From Cupriavidus pauculus (lineage in GTDB: Bacteria; Pseudomonadota; Gammaproteobacteria; Burkholderiales; Burkholderiaceae): a stretch of 64,000 nt of DNA. Each line of letters starts with the position of its first letter. The first letter of the stretch is position 1. This document shows, piece after piece, positions 17,282 through 26,357 of the stretch. Under the pieces are notes generated by a model. That model did no database searches and had not been told where the DNA came from. It was given only the letters and a program-made list of their open reading frames with translations. The translations under genes and the position numbers were made by a program. The stretch spans positions 124,001-188,000 of the forward strand of contig NZ_CP044067.1 in assembly GCF_008693385.1 (NCBI RefSeq), in the 5' to 3' direction.

Positions 17282-18103
17282 TCAAAAGCCCGGTTTCCGC
17301 CAGCGCAACACGACACGCTCGGCCCGCGCGAGCAGCTGATCGAGCGTAAAGCCGATCGCGCCGACGACGATGACCGCCGCGATCACCATATCGAGCTGGA
17401 ACAGCTGCCGTCCGTACACGATCATGTAGCCCAGCCCCTCGGAGGAGGCGAGCAGCTCCACGACGACGAGCGCGAGCCACGCATGCGTCAATCCATAGCG
17501 AATGCCATTCCATACGGGCGCGGCCGCCGCGGGAAAGATCACGCGCGACAGCGTCTGCCATCGCGACAGCCGCAGCACGCGCGCCACTTCCAGATACGGG
17601 GCGGGCACGTTGCCGATGCCCTTGTACGTGTTGATGGCAATCGGCACGAGCGCCGCCTTGGCAATCAGGATGATCTTGAGCGCTTCGTCGATGCCGACCA
17701 GCAGCATCAGCAGCGGCAGCCATCCGAGTACGGGCACCTGGCTGAACGCCTTGAACGTGGGATAAACGTAGTCGCGGAACCGCGCCGACAGTCCCATGGC
17801 CGTACCCAGCGACAAGCCGGCGACGAGGCCGACGCCGAATCCGGCCGCCACGCGCAGCGCGCTGATGCGCAGGTTGTCCCATAGCTCGCCGGACGCGTGC
17901 AGGTCCGCCAGCGTGTGCGCCACGGCTTCGGGCGTCGGCAGGACCTGCGGTGGAATCCATTCGAAGCGGGCGGCGATGTACCAGATGGCCAGCAGCGCCA
18001 GCGGCACGGGCCAGGCGAGCAGCACGTCCACGATATGCCGGCGGTAGCCGTCGAGGGCAACGGCGGGCCGCGGCGCTTCCAGCGCGAGCGAGTCGGTTGC
18101 CAT
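17282..18103 (-). CDS. NitT/TauT-type ABC transporter permease (SsuC/TauC-like), first of two
   Basis: Permease of 273 residues. After about 30 cytoplasmic residues come a helix (VLLAWPVPLALLAIWYIAA), then the family features VLPTPEAVAHTLADL and the EAA-type loop YLEVARVLRLSRWQTLSRVIFPAAAAP. Its ATG overlaps the stop of the binding-protein gene by one base (TAATG), so it is translationally coupled. It lies 13 bases before the second permease. The two permeases share the family fold but are clearly different in sequence. Confidence 0.88.
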   Translation of the reverse strand: MATDSLALEAPRPAVALDGYRRHIVDVLLAWPVPLALLAIWYIAARFEWIPPQVLPTPEAVAHTLADLHASGELWDNLRISALRVAAGFGVGLVAGLSLGTAMGLSARFRDYVYPTFKAFSQVPVLGWLPLLMLLVGIDEALKIILIAKAALVPIAINTYKGIGNVPAPYLEVARVLRLSRWQTLSRVIFPAAAAPVWNGIRYGLTHAWLALVVVELLASSEGLGYMIVYGRQLFQLDMVIAAVIVVGAIGFTLDQLLARAERVVLRWRKPGF

Positions 18104-19233
18104 TACGCCCCCAGGATCTTGCCGTCCGGCTGGTAGATGGGCCAGTAAGTCTGGAGCTTCAGCTCGTCGAGCGCGGTACGCAGGTAGCGCTGATCGATCC
18201 ACTGGTCCACGTCGAAGCGCGCGCGGCTGAGGCGGAACCGATAGGACTGCTCCACGGCGTCCTTGTAGCGCGCGACGAGGAACGGATCGAAGTTCGGATT
18301 GAGGCGAACGCGCAGCGGTTCGCCGTCGAAGTCTTCCTTCCAGTGCTCGTAAGGCGTGCCCGCGCGCGCCCATGTCCGTAGCACTTCTTCGCGATTCTTT
18401 TCATCCGAGGCCCAGCGCGCCGATTCGACGGCCGTACGCACGAACTGCTGCGTGGCCTCCGGATAGCGGCCGGCGAAGTCGTCGGTGACCAGGACATGGC
18501 TCTGCCGCGTATAGATCGGCGACTGACCCTTGCTCGTATACAGCACGCGCACGGCGCCCTTGTCGCGCAGGCGCAGGATGTCCATCGCGCCGATGGCCGC
18601 GTCGATATCGCGCGTGGTCAGTGCCGCGAGATAGCCGGCGGTATCGAGGTTCAGGAGCCGCACGTCCTTCTCGGTCAGCCCCTGCGATTCGAGCAGCCGC
18701 AGTGCCGGCAAATGCATATTCGTGCCCTTGAACAGCGATACCCGCTTGCCGCGCAGATCCGCCACCGTCTTGAGTGGAGAGTCCGGCGGCACGCCGATAT
18801 AGATGTTGGTCCGCACCCCGGTGGCCAGCACCAGCCGCGTCTTCAGACCGGCCGCGCGCGCGACGATCGAAGGCAGGTCGCCCTGCAGCGCGAAGTCCAG
18901 CTGGCGGTTGGTCAGGGCCTCGTTGACGGCGGGACCGGCGCCCTTGAAGAAGTACCACTCGATACGCGTGCCGGCAGGCTTGAACGCTTCCTCGACCCAG
19001 CCCTTGGCGTGCGCGATGGAGAGCGAACTGCCGGCGAAGGTCGGCGGCGTGCCGGTGGCGGGCTGCGCCACGCCGATGCGGATGACGTCCGGGCGCGCCG
19101 CGGCGGATGGGGCACTGAATGCGCTGAACGGAGTGAGGGCGGACAGCGTTGCCGCGCCGAGGCCGACGCGGCCGAGCTTCCACAGGGCATCCCGCCGGGC
19201 GGGGTCGAGATACGGGTCGTTCCGATCGGGCAT
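18103..19233 (-). CDS. Sulfonate/taurine-type ABC transporter substrate-binding protein (SsuA-like)
   Basis: Binding protein of 376 residues, starting at ATG 19233 (an in-frame TTG exists at 19242). The N-terminus has twin arginines (ARRDALWKLGRVGLG) and an Ala-rich stretch ending before ARPDVIRIGVAQPA, so export may be by the Tat route. The mature protein shows NMT1/SsuA features: TNRQLDFALQGDLPSIVARAAGL, SPLKTVADLRGKRVSLFKG and LTTRDIDAAIGAMDIL. It is the first gene of the five-gene operon binding protein, permease, permease, ATPase, MetQ-like. Substrate is probably an alkanesulfonate or similar organosulfur anion; this is inferred from family and neighbours. Confidence 0.88.
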   Translation of the reverse strand: MPDRNDPYLDPARRDALWKLGRVGLGAATLSALTPFSAFSAPSAAARPDVIRIGVAQPATGTPPTFAGSSLSIAHAKGWVEEAFKPAGTRIEWYFFKGAGPAVNEALTNRQLDFALQGDLPSIVARAAGLKTRLVLATGVRTNIYIGVPPDSPLKTVADLRGKRVSLFKGTNMHLPALRLLESQGLTEKDVRLLNLDTAGYLAALTTRDIDAAIGAMDILRLRDKGAVRVLYTSKGQSPIYTRQSHVLVTDDFAGRYPEATQQFVRTAVESARWASDEKNREEVLRTWARAGTPYEHWKEDFDGEPLRVRLNPNFDPFLVARYKDAVEQSYRFRLSRARFDVDQWIDQRYLRTALDELKLQTYWPIYQPDGKILGA

Positions 19234-19512
19234 GGGGCGCAAATGAGGGTGGTGAGCCGACCCACACGATAAGCGGCGGTGACACGTCCGACGAACGAAG
19301 GAATTTACGGATCGTTATGGGACCCTGCCGCATAAGGGCATGCGGGTTTTGCGCGAGTGCCGATAAGGTCTTCGGCCTGTTCTGACAGCACGTTGCGCGC
19401 CTGTCCTACAAAATCCGGGCCCCGGTTTTTCTACACTGACAGTGAGCCGCTTCCGACGCGATGCAAAGCGTACTTCGGAGGCGCCCACAAACTGACCGCA
19501 AGGAGCGTAATC

Positions 19513-19692
19513 ATGAACAAGGACCAAGTGAAGGGTCGCATGACCGAGGCCAAGGGCAAGGCGAAGGAACTCGCCGGCAAGCTCACGGGCAAGACCTCCA
19601 CCGAGATCAAGGGCAAGGCCGAGCAAGTGGCTGGCAAGACGCAGGCCAGCTACGGCGATGCCAAGGAAGACATCAAGAAGAGCCCGCGCTGA
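19513..19692 (+). CDS. CsbD-family small stress protein
   Basis: A 59-residue, lysine- and glutamate-rich protein beginning MNKDQVKGRMTEAKGKAKELAGK, the typical CsbD/YjbJ pattern. The ATG at 19513 follows AGGAG at 19501. CsbD proteins are abundant small stress proteins (sigma-B dependent in Bacillus, sigma-S in enterics) of unknown biochemical role. The gene stands alone and ends before a strong terminator. Confidence 0.93.
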   Translation: MNKDQVKGRMTEAKGKAKELAGKLTGKTSTEIKGKAEQVAGKTQASYGDAKEDIKKSPR

Positions 19693-19743
19693 GCGGCATC
19701 TTCAGAGCTTCCATCGCGCATAAAAGCAAGTCGCGGAAGGGCA

Positions 19744-19774
19744 GGGAGCGGGGCGCAGGCCCCGCTCCCTTTTT
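19744..19774 (+). terminator. Rho-independent terminator after csbD-like gene
   Basis: A perfect 11-bp stem (GGGAGCGGGGC with GCCCCGCTCCC) closes a GCAG loop and is followed by TTTTT. It lies 51 bases after the CsbD stop and just before the convergent FAD oxidase gene end at 19777. Confidence 0.92.
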
Positions 19775-19776
19775 GC

Positions 19777-21216
19777 TTACTTGAGCTCGGGCAGGAGCCG
19801 CCCCGGGTTCAGCAGATTCTTCGGATCCAGCGCGCGCTTGACCTGCCACATCAATTCGAGCTCCACCGACGACTTGTATTGCAGCAGATCGTCCCGCTTG
19901 GCCACGCCGACCCCATGCTCGGCCGAAATCGAGCCATTCTCGGCATGGGCCAGCCCGTCCACGAGGTCCGACACGGGCTTGTACCACTGGGCGAGGAACG
20001 ACTTGGCGTCGCGGTCGCGTGGCCGCAGCGGATTGAAGTGGACATTGCCGTCGCCCATATGGCCGTAGATGACCATGCGCGTGGCGGGCTCCAGCGCCAG
20101 CACTTCAGCCGACGCCTTGCCGATGAACTGCGCAATACGCGAGACGGGCACCGAGATATCGCACTTGATGCTTCCGCCGGTGCGCGTCTGCGCGTCGGAG
20201 ATTTCCTCCCGGATACGCCAGAACTGCTGCACATCGGCCAGGCTCGATGCCACGGCCGCATCGACGACGAGGCCCGCCTCCAGACCCGCCTCCAGAATCT
20301 CCATCAGCGTGCCGCCGAGCGTCTCCTCGTCGGCGCCCGACGTCAGCTCGATCAGCACCATCCAGTCGTGCCGGCTCTCGAGCGGCGAGGGGATATTGCC
20401 CAGATACTCGAGCACGAGCTCCAGCGCGGGCGCCGAGATCAGTTCGAAGGCGGTCACGGCACCGCCCGACAGCGCGCGCGCACGGCCAAGCAGGTCCACG
20501 GCGGCCTCGGGGCTCTGCACGGCCACGAAGGCGACCGCGGTCGAGCGCGGCTGCGGCATCAGCTTGAGCACCGCGCCCGTGATGATGCCGAGCGTGCCTT
20601 CCGCGCCAATGAACAGGTGCTTGAGGTCGTAGCCCGTGTTGTCCTTGCGCAGTCCTTTCAGCGATGAAAACACGCGGCCATCGGGCAGGACCACCTCGAT
20701 GCCGAGCACGAGGTCGCGCATATTGCCGTAGCGCAGGACCGCCGTGCCGCCCGCGTTGGTCGAGAGATTGCCGCCGATCTGGCACGAACCTTCCGAGCCG
20801 ATGCGCAACGGAAACAGGCGCTTCGCTTCGTCGGCCGCGGCACGGGCCGCGGACAGCGTCACGCCGGCTTCCACGGTCATCGTGTCGTTGATCGTATCGA
20901 TCGCCAGCACGCGATGCATCTTCTTGAGGCTGATGACCACGGCGGTGCCGCTATCGTCGGGCACCGCGCCTCCCATCAGCGACGTGTTGCCGCCCTGCGG
21001 CACGACGGGCACGTCGTTGGCATGGCACCACGCCATCACGCGGCTGACCTGCCCGGTCGTCGCGGGCATGACCACCACCGGCGACCGGCCGCGATAGAGG
21101 CGGCGATAGTCGGTGACATAGGCCTCGGTATCGGCATCGGCGGTCAGGCAGTTGCCGGCGCCGACGATGTCCTGCATGGCGGACAGCAGGGCGGCTTGGG
21201 TGGGGGAAGCGGTCAT
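19777..21216 (-). CDS. FAD-linked 2-hydroxyacid oxidase/dehydrogenase (GlcD/D-lactate dehydrogenase family)
   Basis: Flavoenzyme of 479 residues. A FAD_binding_4 domain is in the first half (PVVPQGGNTSLMGGAVPDD, residues about 70-90; GSEGSCQIGGNLSTNAGGTAVLRYG). The C-terminal FAD-oxidase_C domain holds a conserved histidine-rich GHMGDGNVHFNP and ends EHGVGVAKRD before LDPKNLLNPGRLLP. Family members oxidise D-2-hydroxyacids such as D-lactate, glycolate or D-2-hydroxyglutarate. It is the last gene of the putative aldaric-acid operon. There it could oxidise a hydroxyacid intermediate such as a glycerate or tartronate derivative, but this is inferred. The cytosolic N-terminus has no signal peptide. 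Confidence 0.9.
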   Translation of the reverse strand: MTASPTQAALLSAMQDIVGAGNCLTADADTEAYVTDYRRLYRGRSPVVVMPATTGQVSRVMAWCHANDVPVVPQGGNTSLMGGAVPDDSGTAVVISLKKMHRVLAIDTINDTMTVEAGVTLSAARAAADEAKRLFPLRIGSEGSCQIGGNLSTNAGGTAVLRYGNMRDLVLGIEVVLPDGRVFSSLKGLRKDNTGYDLKHLFIGAEGTLGIITGAVLKLMPQPRSTAVAFVAVQSPEAAVDLLGRARALSGGAVTAFELISAPALELVLEYLGNIPSPLESRHDWMVLIELTSGADEETLGGTLMEILEAGLEAGLVVDAAVASSLADVQQFWRIREEISDAQTRTGGSIKCDISVPVSRIAQFIGKASAEVLALEPATRMVIYGHMGDGNVHFNPLRPRDRDAKSFLAQWYKPVSDLVDGLAHAENGSISAEHGVGVAKRDDLLQYKSSVELELMWQVKRALDPKNLLNPGRLLPELK

Positions 21217-21234
21217 CGTGGCTCGGAGGGCGGG

Positions 21235-21282
21235 AAAGTCGGCGGGAAAGCAGGCGGAAAAGCAGGCGGAAAAGTCGGCAGG
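21235..21282. repeat. Tandem repeat, 12 bp x 4, abutting the aldolase stop codon
   Basis: Four 12-bp units (AAAGTCGGCGGG, then AAAGCAGGCGGA twice, then AAAGTCGGCAGG) fill 21235-21282 and end directly at the stop of the minus-strand aldolase gene (21283). The symmetric order of variants suggests internal duplication. Confidence 0.88.
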
Positions 21283-22086
21283 TTAGTAGGCAGCGCCCGG
21301 CGCGGCAATGCTGGCGGCGCGGTCCGGCAGGAACTCGGCGGCCAGCCGGCGCGCGGCGTTGGCATAGACCAGTACGTCCACGCCGGTCGCCACGAACGTG
21401 CAGCCCAGCTCCAGATACCGGCGTGCGAGCGTGTTGTCGGAAGTCAGCGTACCGGCCGCCTTGCCACTCGCCACGATCGTGCGCATCGCGGATTCTATCT
21501 GGTCCTGCACCTCCGGGTGCCCCGGGTTGCCGCGATGGCCCATCGACGCGGCGAGGTCGGCCGGACCGATAAACACGCCATGCACGCCGTCGACGGCGCA
21601 GATCGCTTCCAGATTCTGCATGGCGGTCACGGTTTCGGCCTGCACGAGCAGGCAGACCTCGTCGTCGGCCACGGTTAGGTAGTCCTTGCGGGCCGACCAC
21701 TGGGACACGCGCGCCACGGCGCTGCCCACGCCGCGCACGCCGAACGGCGGATAGCGCGTGGCGCGCACCAGCGCGGCGGCCTGTTTGGCGGTATCGACCA
21801 TCGGAATCAGCAGCGTGCGCGCGCCGATATCGAGCAGCTGCTTGATCAGCGCGGTCTCGCCCGAGACGGCACGTACGACGGCCTGCGAGCGGTAGGGCCC
21901 GAGCGCCTGCAGCGTTTCCAGGATCGAGCGCACGTCGTTGGGCGCATGCTCGCCGTCCACGAGCAGCCAGTCGAAGCCGGCCGTGGCGCTGATCTCGGCC
22001 AGATAGGACGATGCGGCGGACATCCAGAGTCCGATCTGCGGCTGGCCAGCGGCCAGGGCGGCCTTGAACGGGTTATGGGCGGGCAT
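21283..22086 (-). CDS. HpcH/HpaI-family class II aldolase (2-keto-3-deoxy-aldarate aldolase type)
   Basis: Metal-dependent aldolase of 267 residues. Family signatures include [15 protein letters not shown] (about residue 40), QAVVRAVSG, the metal-binding [14 protein letters not shown] and [23 protein letters not shown]. The start at 22086 is preceded by AAGGAG; the open frame up to 22179 has no such signal. GarL and HpaI enzymes cleave 2-keto-3-deoxy-glucarate or 4-hydroxy-2-oxo-heptanedioate to pyruvate plus an aldehyde. Next to a UxaA/GarD-type dehydratase, cleavage of a ketodeoxyaldarate to pyruvate and tartronate semialdehyde is the likely reaction. Confidence 0.9.
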   Translation of the reverse strand: MPAHNPFKAALAAGQPQIGLWMSAASSYLAEISATAGFDWLLVDGEHAPNDVRSILETLQALGPYRSQAVVRAVSGETALIKQLLDIGARTLLIPMVDTAKQAAALVRATRYPPFGVRGVGSAVARVSQWSARKDYLTVADDEVCLLVQAETVTAMQNLEAICAVDGVHGVFIGPADLAASMGHRGNPGHPEVQDQIESAMRTIVASGKAAGTLTSDNTLARRYLELGCTFVATGVDVLVYANAARRLAAEFLPDRAASIAAPGAAY

Positions 22087-22129
22087 GCGGTCTCCTTGGT
22101 GTCCGTGTTGGTCTCTGTTTTCGGGCGGG

Positions 22130-23599
22130 TCAGCTGAGCTGCCCCTGGCACAGATACTTCGTATGCATGTAATCGTCAAGTCCGTGACGCGAGCCCTCCC
22201 GGCCGTAACCGGACTCCTTCACGCCGCCAAACGGCGCCGCCTCAGACGCGAGCGCGCCCTCGTTGATCCCGACGATGCCGGTTTCCAGCGCCTGTGCCAC
22301 GCGCCAGATGCGCCGTACATCGTTCGAGTAGAAATACGCGGCAAGGCCGAATGGGGTGTCATTGGCATCGCGAATCACCTCGTCCTCGTGGTGGAAACGG
22401 AAGATGGGCGCCACCGGGCCGAAGGTCTCCTCGTCGGCCAGCGCCATGGCAGGGGTCGCCCGGGTGAGTACCGTGGGCGCGTAGTAATGCGGACCGTCGT
22501 CGGTGCGCACGCGTTCGCCGCCGACCACCACATGCGCGCCTTTCTCGAGCGCGTCGCGCACATGCCGGTCGATCTTGGCCACGGCACGCGCGTTGATCAT
22601 CGGCCCGATCTGGGACGCGGCCTCGCTGGCCGGGCCCACGCGCAGTGCGGAGACGCGCGCCGCCAGCTTGCCGACGAAGATGTCGTGCACGCCGGCCTGC
22701 ACATAAATGCGGTTGGGGCAGACACAGGTCTGGCCGCCGTTCCGGAACTTGGCGGCCATCAAGCCTTCCACCGCGGCATCGAGGTCGGCATCGTCGAAGA
22801 CGATAAAGGGCGCATTGCCGCCGAGTTCGAGCGAGAGCTTCTTGAGCGTGCCGGCCGACTCGCGCGCAAGGTGCTTGCCCACGGGCGTGGAGCCCGTGAA
22901 CGTGATCTTGCGCACGCGGCTGTCCGCGAGCCACGCGTCGACCACGGCCGGCGTCCGCACGCGCGAGGCCGTGACGATATTGAGTACGCCGCGCGGCAGG
23001 CCCGCCTGCTCGGCCAGGTATACAAGGGCCAGCGCGGTCAGCGGCGTGTCTTCGGCAGGCTTGCAGACCACGGTGCAGCCGGCCGCGAGCGCGGGCGCGA
23101 TCTTGCGCGCGATCATCGCCAGCGGGAAATTCCACGGCGTGATGGCGGCCACCACGCCGACCGGTTCCTTCAGCACGATCATCTTGCGTCCCGGCACGGC
23201 TTCCGCGACCACGTCGCCGCAGATGCGCGTGGCTTCCTCGGCGAACCATTCGACGTACGAGGCGCCATAGCGGACCTCGCCAAGGCTTTCCGCCATGGGC
23301 TTGCCCTGCTCGGCCGAGATGATGCGCGCGAGGTCCTGCTCGTGGGAGAGGATCAGCGCGTGCCAGCGCTTGATCCGCTGCGCGCGCTCGCGCGCGGTGC
23401 GGCGGCTCCAGTCCGGGAACGCGGCCGCCGCGGCGTCGGCGGCGGCCTTCGCATCGGCAGCGTCGCTGTCGGGCACGTGGGCGATGATTTCGCCCGTCGC
23501 GGGATCGATCACCTCGAAGCGTGCGCCGCTGTCTCGCCACTGCTGGTCGATAAAGTTCTGCGCGCGCAGCAGCGTCCGATCGGTAAGGGTAGTCAACAT
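22130..23599 (-). CDS. NAD(P)-dependent semialdehyde dehydrogenase (GabD family)
   Basis: Aldehyde dehydrogenase of 489 residues, the normal length. It contains [34 protein letters not shown], the cofactor-binding [13 protein letters not shown], the catalytic glutamate region [21 protein letters not shown] and the catalytic cysteine in [10 protein letters not shown]. The pattern matches succinate-semialdehyde dehydrogenases; the related alpha-ketoglutarate-semialdehyde dehydrogenases of sugar-acid pathways look alike. In an operon with a galactarate-type dehydratase, a role on tartronate or ketoglutarate semialdehyde is plausible. The start at 23599 ([16 protein letters not shown]) fits the family N-terminus, although no strong ribosome site precedes it. 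Confidence 0.9.
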   Translation of the reverse strand: MLTTLTDRTLLRAQNFIDQQWRDSGARFEVIDPATGEIIAHVPDSDAADAKAAADAAAAAFPDWSRRTARERAQRIKRWHALILSHEQDLARIISAEQGKPMAESLGEVRYGASYVEWFAEEATRICGDVVAEAVPGRKMIVLKEPVGVVAAITPWNFPLAMIARKIAPALAAGCTVVCKPAEDTPLTALALVYLAEQAGLPRGVLNIVTASRVRTPAVVDAWLADSRVRKITFTGSTPVGKHLARESAGTLKKLSLELGGNAPFIVFDDADLDAAVEGLMAAKFRNGGQTCVCPNRIYVQAGVHDIFVGKLAARVSALRVGPASEAASQIGPMINARAVAKIDRHVRDALEKGAHVVVGGERVRTDDGPHYYAPTVLTRATPAMALADEETFGPVAPIFRFHHEDEVIRDANDTPFGLAAYFYSNDVRRIWRVAQALETGIVGINEGALASEAAPFGGVKESGYGREGSRHGLDDYMHTKYLCQGQLS

Positions 23600-23630
23600 G
23601 GAGGCGTACCGGATAAAAGGATGGGGGAAA

Positions 23631-25154
23631 TCAACTGACGATGCCAACGTGCCAGGGCACGAATTCATGATCGCCGAGCCCCAGCAGTTCGCTCTTGGTC
23701 GGCTCGCCGGAAGCGGCACGGAGGATGTGTTCGAAGATCCGTTCCCCAAGCTGCGCCACGGACAGTTCGCCGTCGAGCACGACGCCGCAGTTGATGTCCA
23801 TGTCTTCCTCGAGCCGCCGATACATCGGCGTGTTGGAAGCGAGCTTGATCGTCGGCGCGGGCTTGGAGCCGAACATCGAGCCGCGGCCCGTGGTGAAGCA
23901 GATCATGTTCGCGCCGCTGGCGATCTGGCCGGTCGCGGCCACGGGATCGTAGCCGGGCGAGTCCATGAAGACGAAGCCGGCCTTGTCGATCGGCTCGGCA
24001 TATTCGTACACGGCCTGCAGCGGGGTGGTGCCGCCTTTCATCGCGGAGCCCAGCGACTTCTCGAAGATGTTCGCGAGGCCGCCCTGCTGGTTCCCGTGAC
24101 CGACCACGCCGTTGAACTGCGCGTTCTGGCCGGCCGTATACCGCTCCCACCACGCCAGGCGGTCGAGCAGCTTCTGCCCGACCTCGGGCGTGACCGCGCG
24201 GCGCGTGAGCATGTATTCCACGCCATGGATCTCGGGCGTCTCCGACAGGATCGCCGTGCCGCCGTGCCGCACGAGGATGTCCATGGCCGCCCCGAGCGCG
24301 GGGTTCGCGGTGATGCCGGAGAACCCGTCCGAGCCGCCGCATTCGAGGCCGATCTTCAGATGGCTGGCGCTCACGCGCTGGCGCGTGCAGGCATTGGCGC
24401 GCGGCAGCATCGACTCCACGGCGCGGATGCCGGCCTCGATGGTCGCGCGCGTACCGCCGGTGTCCTGCATGACCAGCGTATGCAGCTGTTCGCCCGGTGC
24501 GAGGCCCTGCGATTCGACGAGCGCGCTGACCTGATTGCGCTCGCAGCCCAGACCGACGATCAGCACACCGGCCAGATTCGCATGGCGCGCATAGCCGGCG
24601 ATCGTGCGGCGCAGCAGGTCGAAGTGCTCGCTCGGCGACGACATGCCGCAGCCGCTGCTCTGCGCGAACGCCACCACGCCATCGACATTGGGATAGCCGG
24701 CCAGCCGCTCCTGCGTGAAATGCGCGGCGATATGCTTGATGACCGTGGCCGAACAGTTGACCGACGCCAGGATGCCGATGAAATTGCGCGTGCCCACGCG
24801 GCCGTCGGGGCGCACGTAGCCGAGGAACGTCGCGCGCTCCGCCTCGGGCACGTAGTCGATGGGCCGCACGTCCGCGCAGAACGCGGGATCGCGGTAGAAG
24901 TCCACGAGCCGCAGGTTGTGGCTGTGCACGTGATCGCCCGGCGCGATATCGCGATCCGCCACGCCGATCACGGTATCGTACTTGCGTACCTGTTCGCCGC
25001 GCGCAATCGCGCGCGCGGCAATCTTGTGGCCGGCGGGCACCTGCGCGCGCATGCGCACGCCCAGGGCCTCGAGGTGCTGGCCCAGCGTGAGGTCGCCACG
25101 GGCGATCAGCACGTTGTCGTTGGCATGCAGGCGGATGACGGGGTCTTGGGTCAC
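23631..25154 (-). CDS. UxaA/GarD-family aldarate or altronate dehydratase
   Basis: Enzyme of 507 residues, the length of altronate/galactarate dehydratases. An N-terminal SAF domain (PVIRLHANDNVLIARGDL) is followed by the catalytic UxaA domain with RPDGRVGTRNFIGILASVNCSAT, FAQSSGCGMSS, LVIGLGCERNQ-like text and LECGGSDGFSGITANPALG, and a C-terminal CFTTGRGSMFGSKPAPTIKL. These cysteines fit an iron-dependent dehydratase. The start is GTG at 25154. The family dehydrates D-altronate or galactarate; galactarate or glucarate seems more likely given the aldolase and semialdehyde dehydrogenase next to it. Confidence 0.9.
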   Translation of the reverse strand: MTQDPVIRLHANDNVLIARGDLTLGQHLEALGVRMRAQVPAGHKIAARAIARGEQVRKYDTVIGVADRDIAPGDHVHSHNLRLVDFYRDPAFCADVRPIDYVPEAERATFLGYVRPDGRVGTRNFIGILASVNCSATVIKHIAAHFTQERLAGYPNVDGVVAFAQSSGCGMSSPSEHFDLLRRTIAGYARHANLAGVLIVGLGCERNQVSALVESQGLAPGEQLHTLVMQDTGGTRATIEAGIRAVESMLPRANACTRQRVSASHLKIGLECGGSDGFSGITANPALGAAMDILVRHGGTAILSETPEIHGVEYMLTRRAVTPEVGQKLLDRLAWWERYTAGQNAQFNGVVGHGNQQGGLANIFEKSLGSAMKGGTTPLQAVYEYAEPIDKAGFVFMDSPGYDPVAATGQIASGANMICFTTGRGSMFGSKPAPTIKLASNTPMYRRLEEDMDINCGVVLDGELSVAQLGERIFEHILRAASGEPTKSELLGLGDHEFVPWHVGIVS

Positions 25155-25182
25155 GGTGGGTAATGGAATCGAGAATGGCGGA

Positions 25183-26208
25183 TCAGCTCTGCGCGAGCAT
25201 TTCCTTGAGTTTGAGGCGCTGGATCAGCTGCGTTTCCTGCTCGTAGACCTCGCCCACGTACTTGCGATAGTCGGGACCGTCGAGGTACATGATCGGTGCA
25301 TCGAGACGCGCGGCCACGGTCTTGAACTCCGGGCTCGCCACCGCCGCGCGGAATGCCTCGCGCAGCGTCTTCTCGACATCCGGCGGCAGGCCCTTCGGCG
25401 CGCCGATGCCGTTGGGGGCCTCCACCACGACGTTGTAGCCGAGCTCCTTGAGCGTCGGCGCGTTGCTGAAACGCGGCGTGCGTTGCTCGCCCCAGGTCGC
25501 CAGCAGGCGCATCTTGCCGGCCTCGACGTGCGGCGCCCACGAGCTGGAGTCGGCAAGCAGGTCCACCTGACTGGCCAGCACGTCCTGCAACGCGGCGGAA
25601 CCGCCCTTGTAGGCAATGGCGTTGAACCTGACGCCGGCCGCCAGTGCGAACTGTTCCATGCCGACGTGCGTGGCGCCGCCGATGCCCGCGTGCGCATAGG
25701 TGACGCGGCCCGGATGCGCCTTGGCTTCCGCCACCACATCGGCGAGCGTCTTGAAGCGCGAATTGTCCGGCACCGCGATGCCGAAGGTCTGGCCCGAAGT
25801 GCGCGCGAGGTAGGTCAGTTCCTTGCGCGGGTCCAGTTGCAGCATGCCCAGTTGCGAAAAGCGCGCGACCGAGATCGGGATCTGGCCGATGGTGTAGCCG
25901 TCGGGCGTGGCGCGGGCCAGTGCCTTCGTGCCGATCATGCCCGATGCGCCCGCGCGGTTCTCGACGACGATCGACTGCCTGAGGATGCCCGAAGCCACCT
26001 GGCAGAGCGCGCGCATCGACTGGTCGGCGGTGCCGCCGACGGGCCACGGGCAGATAAACGTGATGGGTCGCTCGGGATACCCGGTGGCGGCGCGGGCGAT
26101 GCGCGGGGCGAGCAGGCTGGCCGTGCCGGTGGCGGCAGCAGCGGTGGCAGCGGCGCTGCCCAGCAGCAGACGGCGGCGCATAAGGCTCGCGGGAAGGCGA
26201 TCGGTCAT
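25183..26208 (-). CDS. Bug-family periplasmic binding protein (tripartite tricarboxylate transporter type)
   Basis: Binding protein of 341 residues. The N-terminus has three arginines then a hydrophobic stretch (MRRRLLLGSAAATAAAATGTASLLAPRIARA), a likely Tat or Sec signal. The Bug core follows: YPERPITFICPWPVGGTADQ, VVENRAGASGMIGTKALARA, PDGYTIGQIPIS, YAHAGIGGATHVGMEQFALA and LADSSSWAPHVEAGKMRLLA. The start has AAGGAG upstream. Bug proteins bind carboxylates; TctA and TctB are not in the window, as is usual for orphan Bug genes in betaproteobacteria. It is the first gene of the sugar-acid operon, so the bound substrate may be an aldarate. Confidence 0.9.
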   Translation of the reverse strand: MTDRLPASLMRRRLLLGSAAATAAAATGTASLLAPRIARAATGYPERPITFICPWPVGGTADQSMRALCQVASGILRQSIVVENRAGASGMIGTKALARATPDGYTIGQIPISVARFSQLGMLQLDPRKELTYLARTSGQTFGIAVPDNSRFKTLADVVAEAKAHPGRVTYAHAGIGGATHVGMEQFALAAGVRFNAIAYKGGSAALQDVLASQVDLLADSSSWAPHVEAGKMRLLATWGEQRTPRFSNAPTLKELGYNVVVEAPNGIGAPKGLPPDVEKTLREAFRAAVASPEFKTVAARLDAPIMYLDGPDYRKYVGEVYEQETQLIQRLKLKEMLAQS

Positions 26209-26282
26209 GGGGAAGGTCTCCTTGTTCTTGTCGCCGCCGGTTCATGCCGGAGCGATCGTGCTGCGATTGTGGCGGGACGAGG

Positions 26283-26321
26283 CATAACCATCCAATCAAA
26301 AATTGGCATGGCTTCATAACC
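26283..26321. promoter_or_regulatory. Candidate LysR operator between Bug gene and LysR gene
   Basis: The 149-base divergent spacer has an inverted repeat CCAAT-5-ATTGG (26292-26306). It is flanked by two direct copies of CATAACC at 26283-26289 and 26315-26321. The palindrome with short spacer is LysR-like. Binding by the adjacent regulator is inferred. Confidence 0.45.
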
Positions 26322-26357
26322 TTTTCGTTACGTACCTTTGCGGGTAGACTCGCCGGC

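Noticed and set aside
19328..19345. Hairpin CCGCAT-6-ATGCGG followed by GTTTT as a terminator
   Set aside because: No plus-strand gene ends before it, the stem is only six pairs and the T run has four bases; it lies in the upstream region of the sulfonate-type operon.
21235..21282. Insertion-sequence end or mobile repeat
   Set aside because: It is a simple 12-bp tandem array without inverted termini, transposase or target-site duplication.
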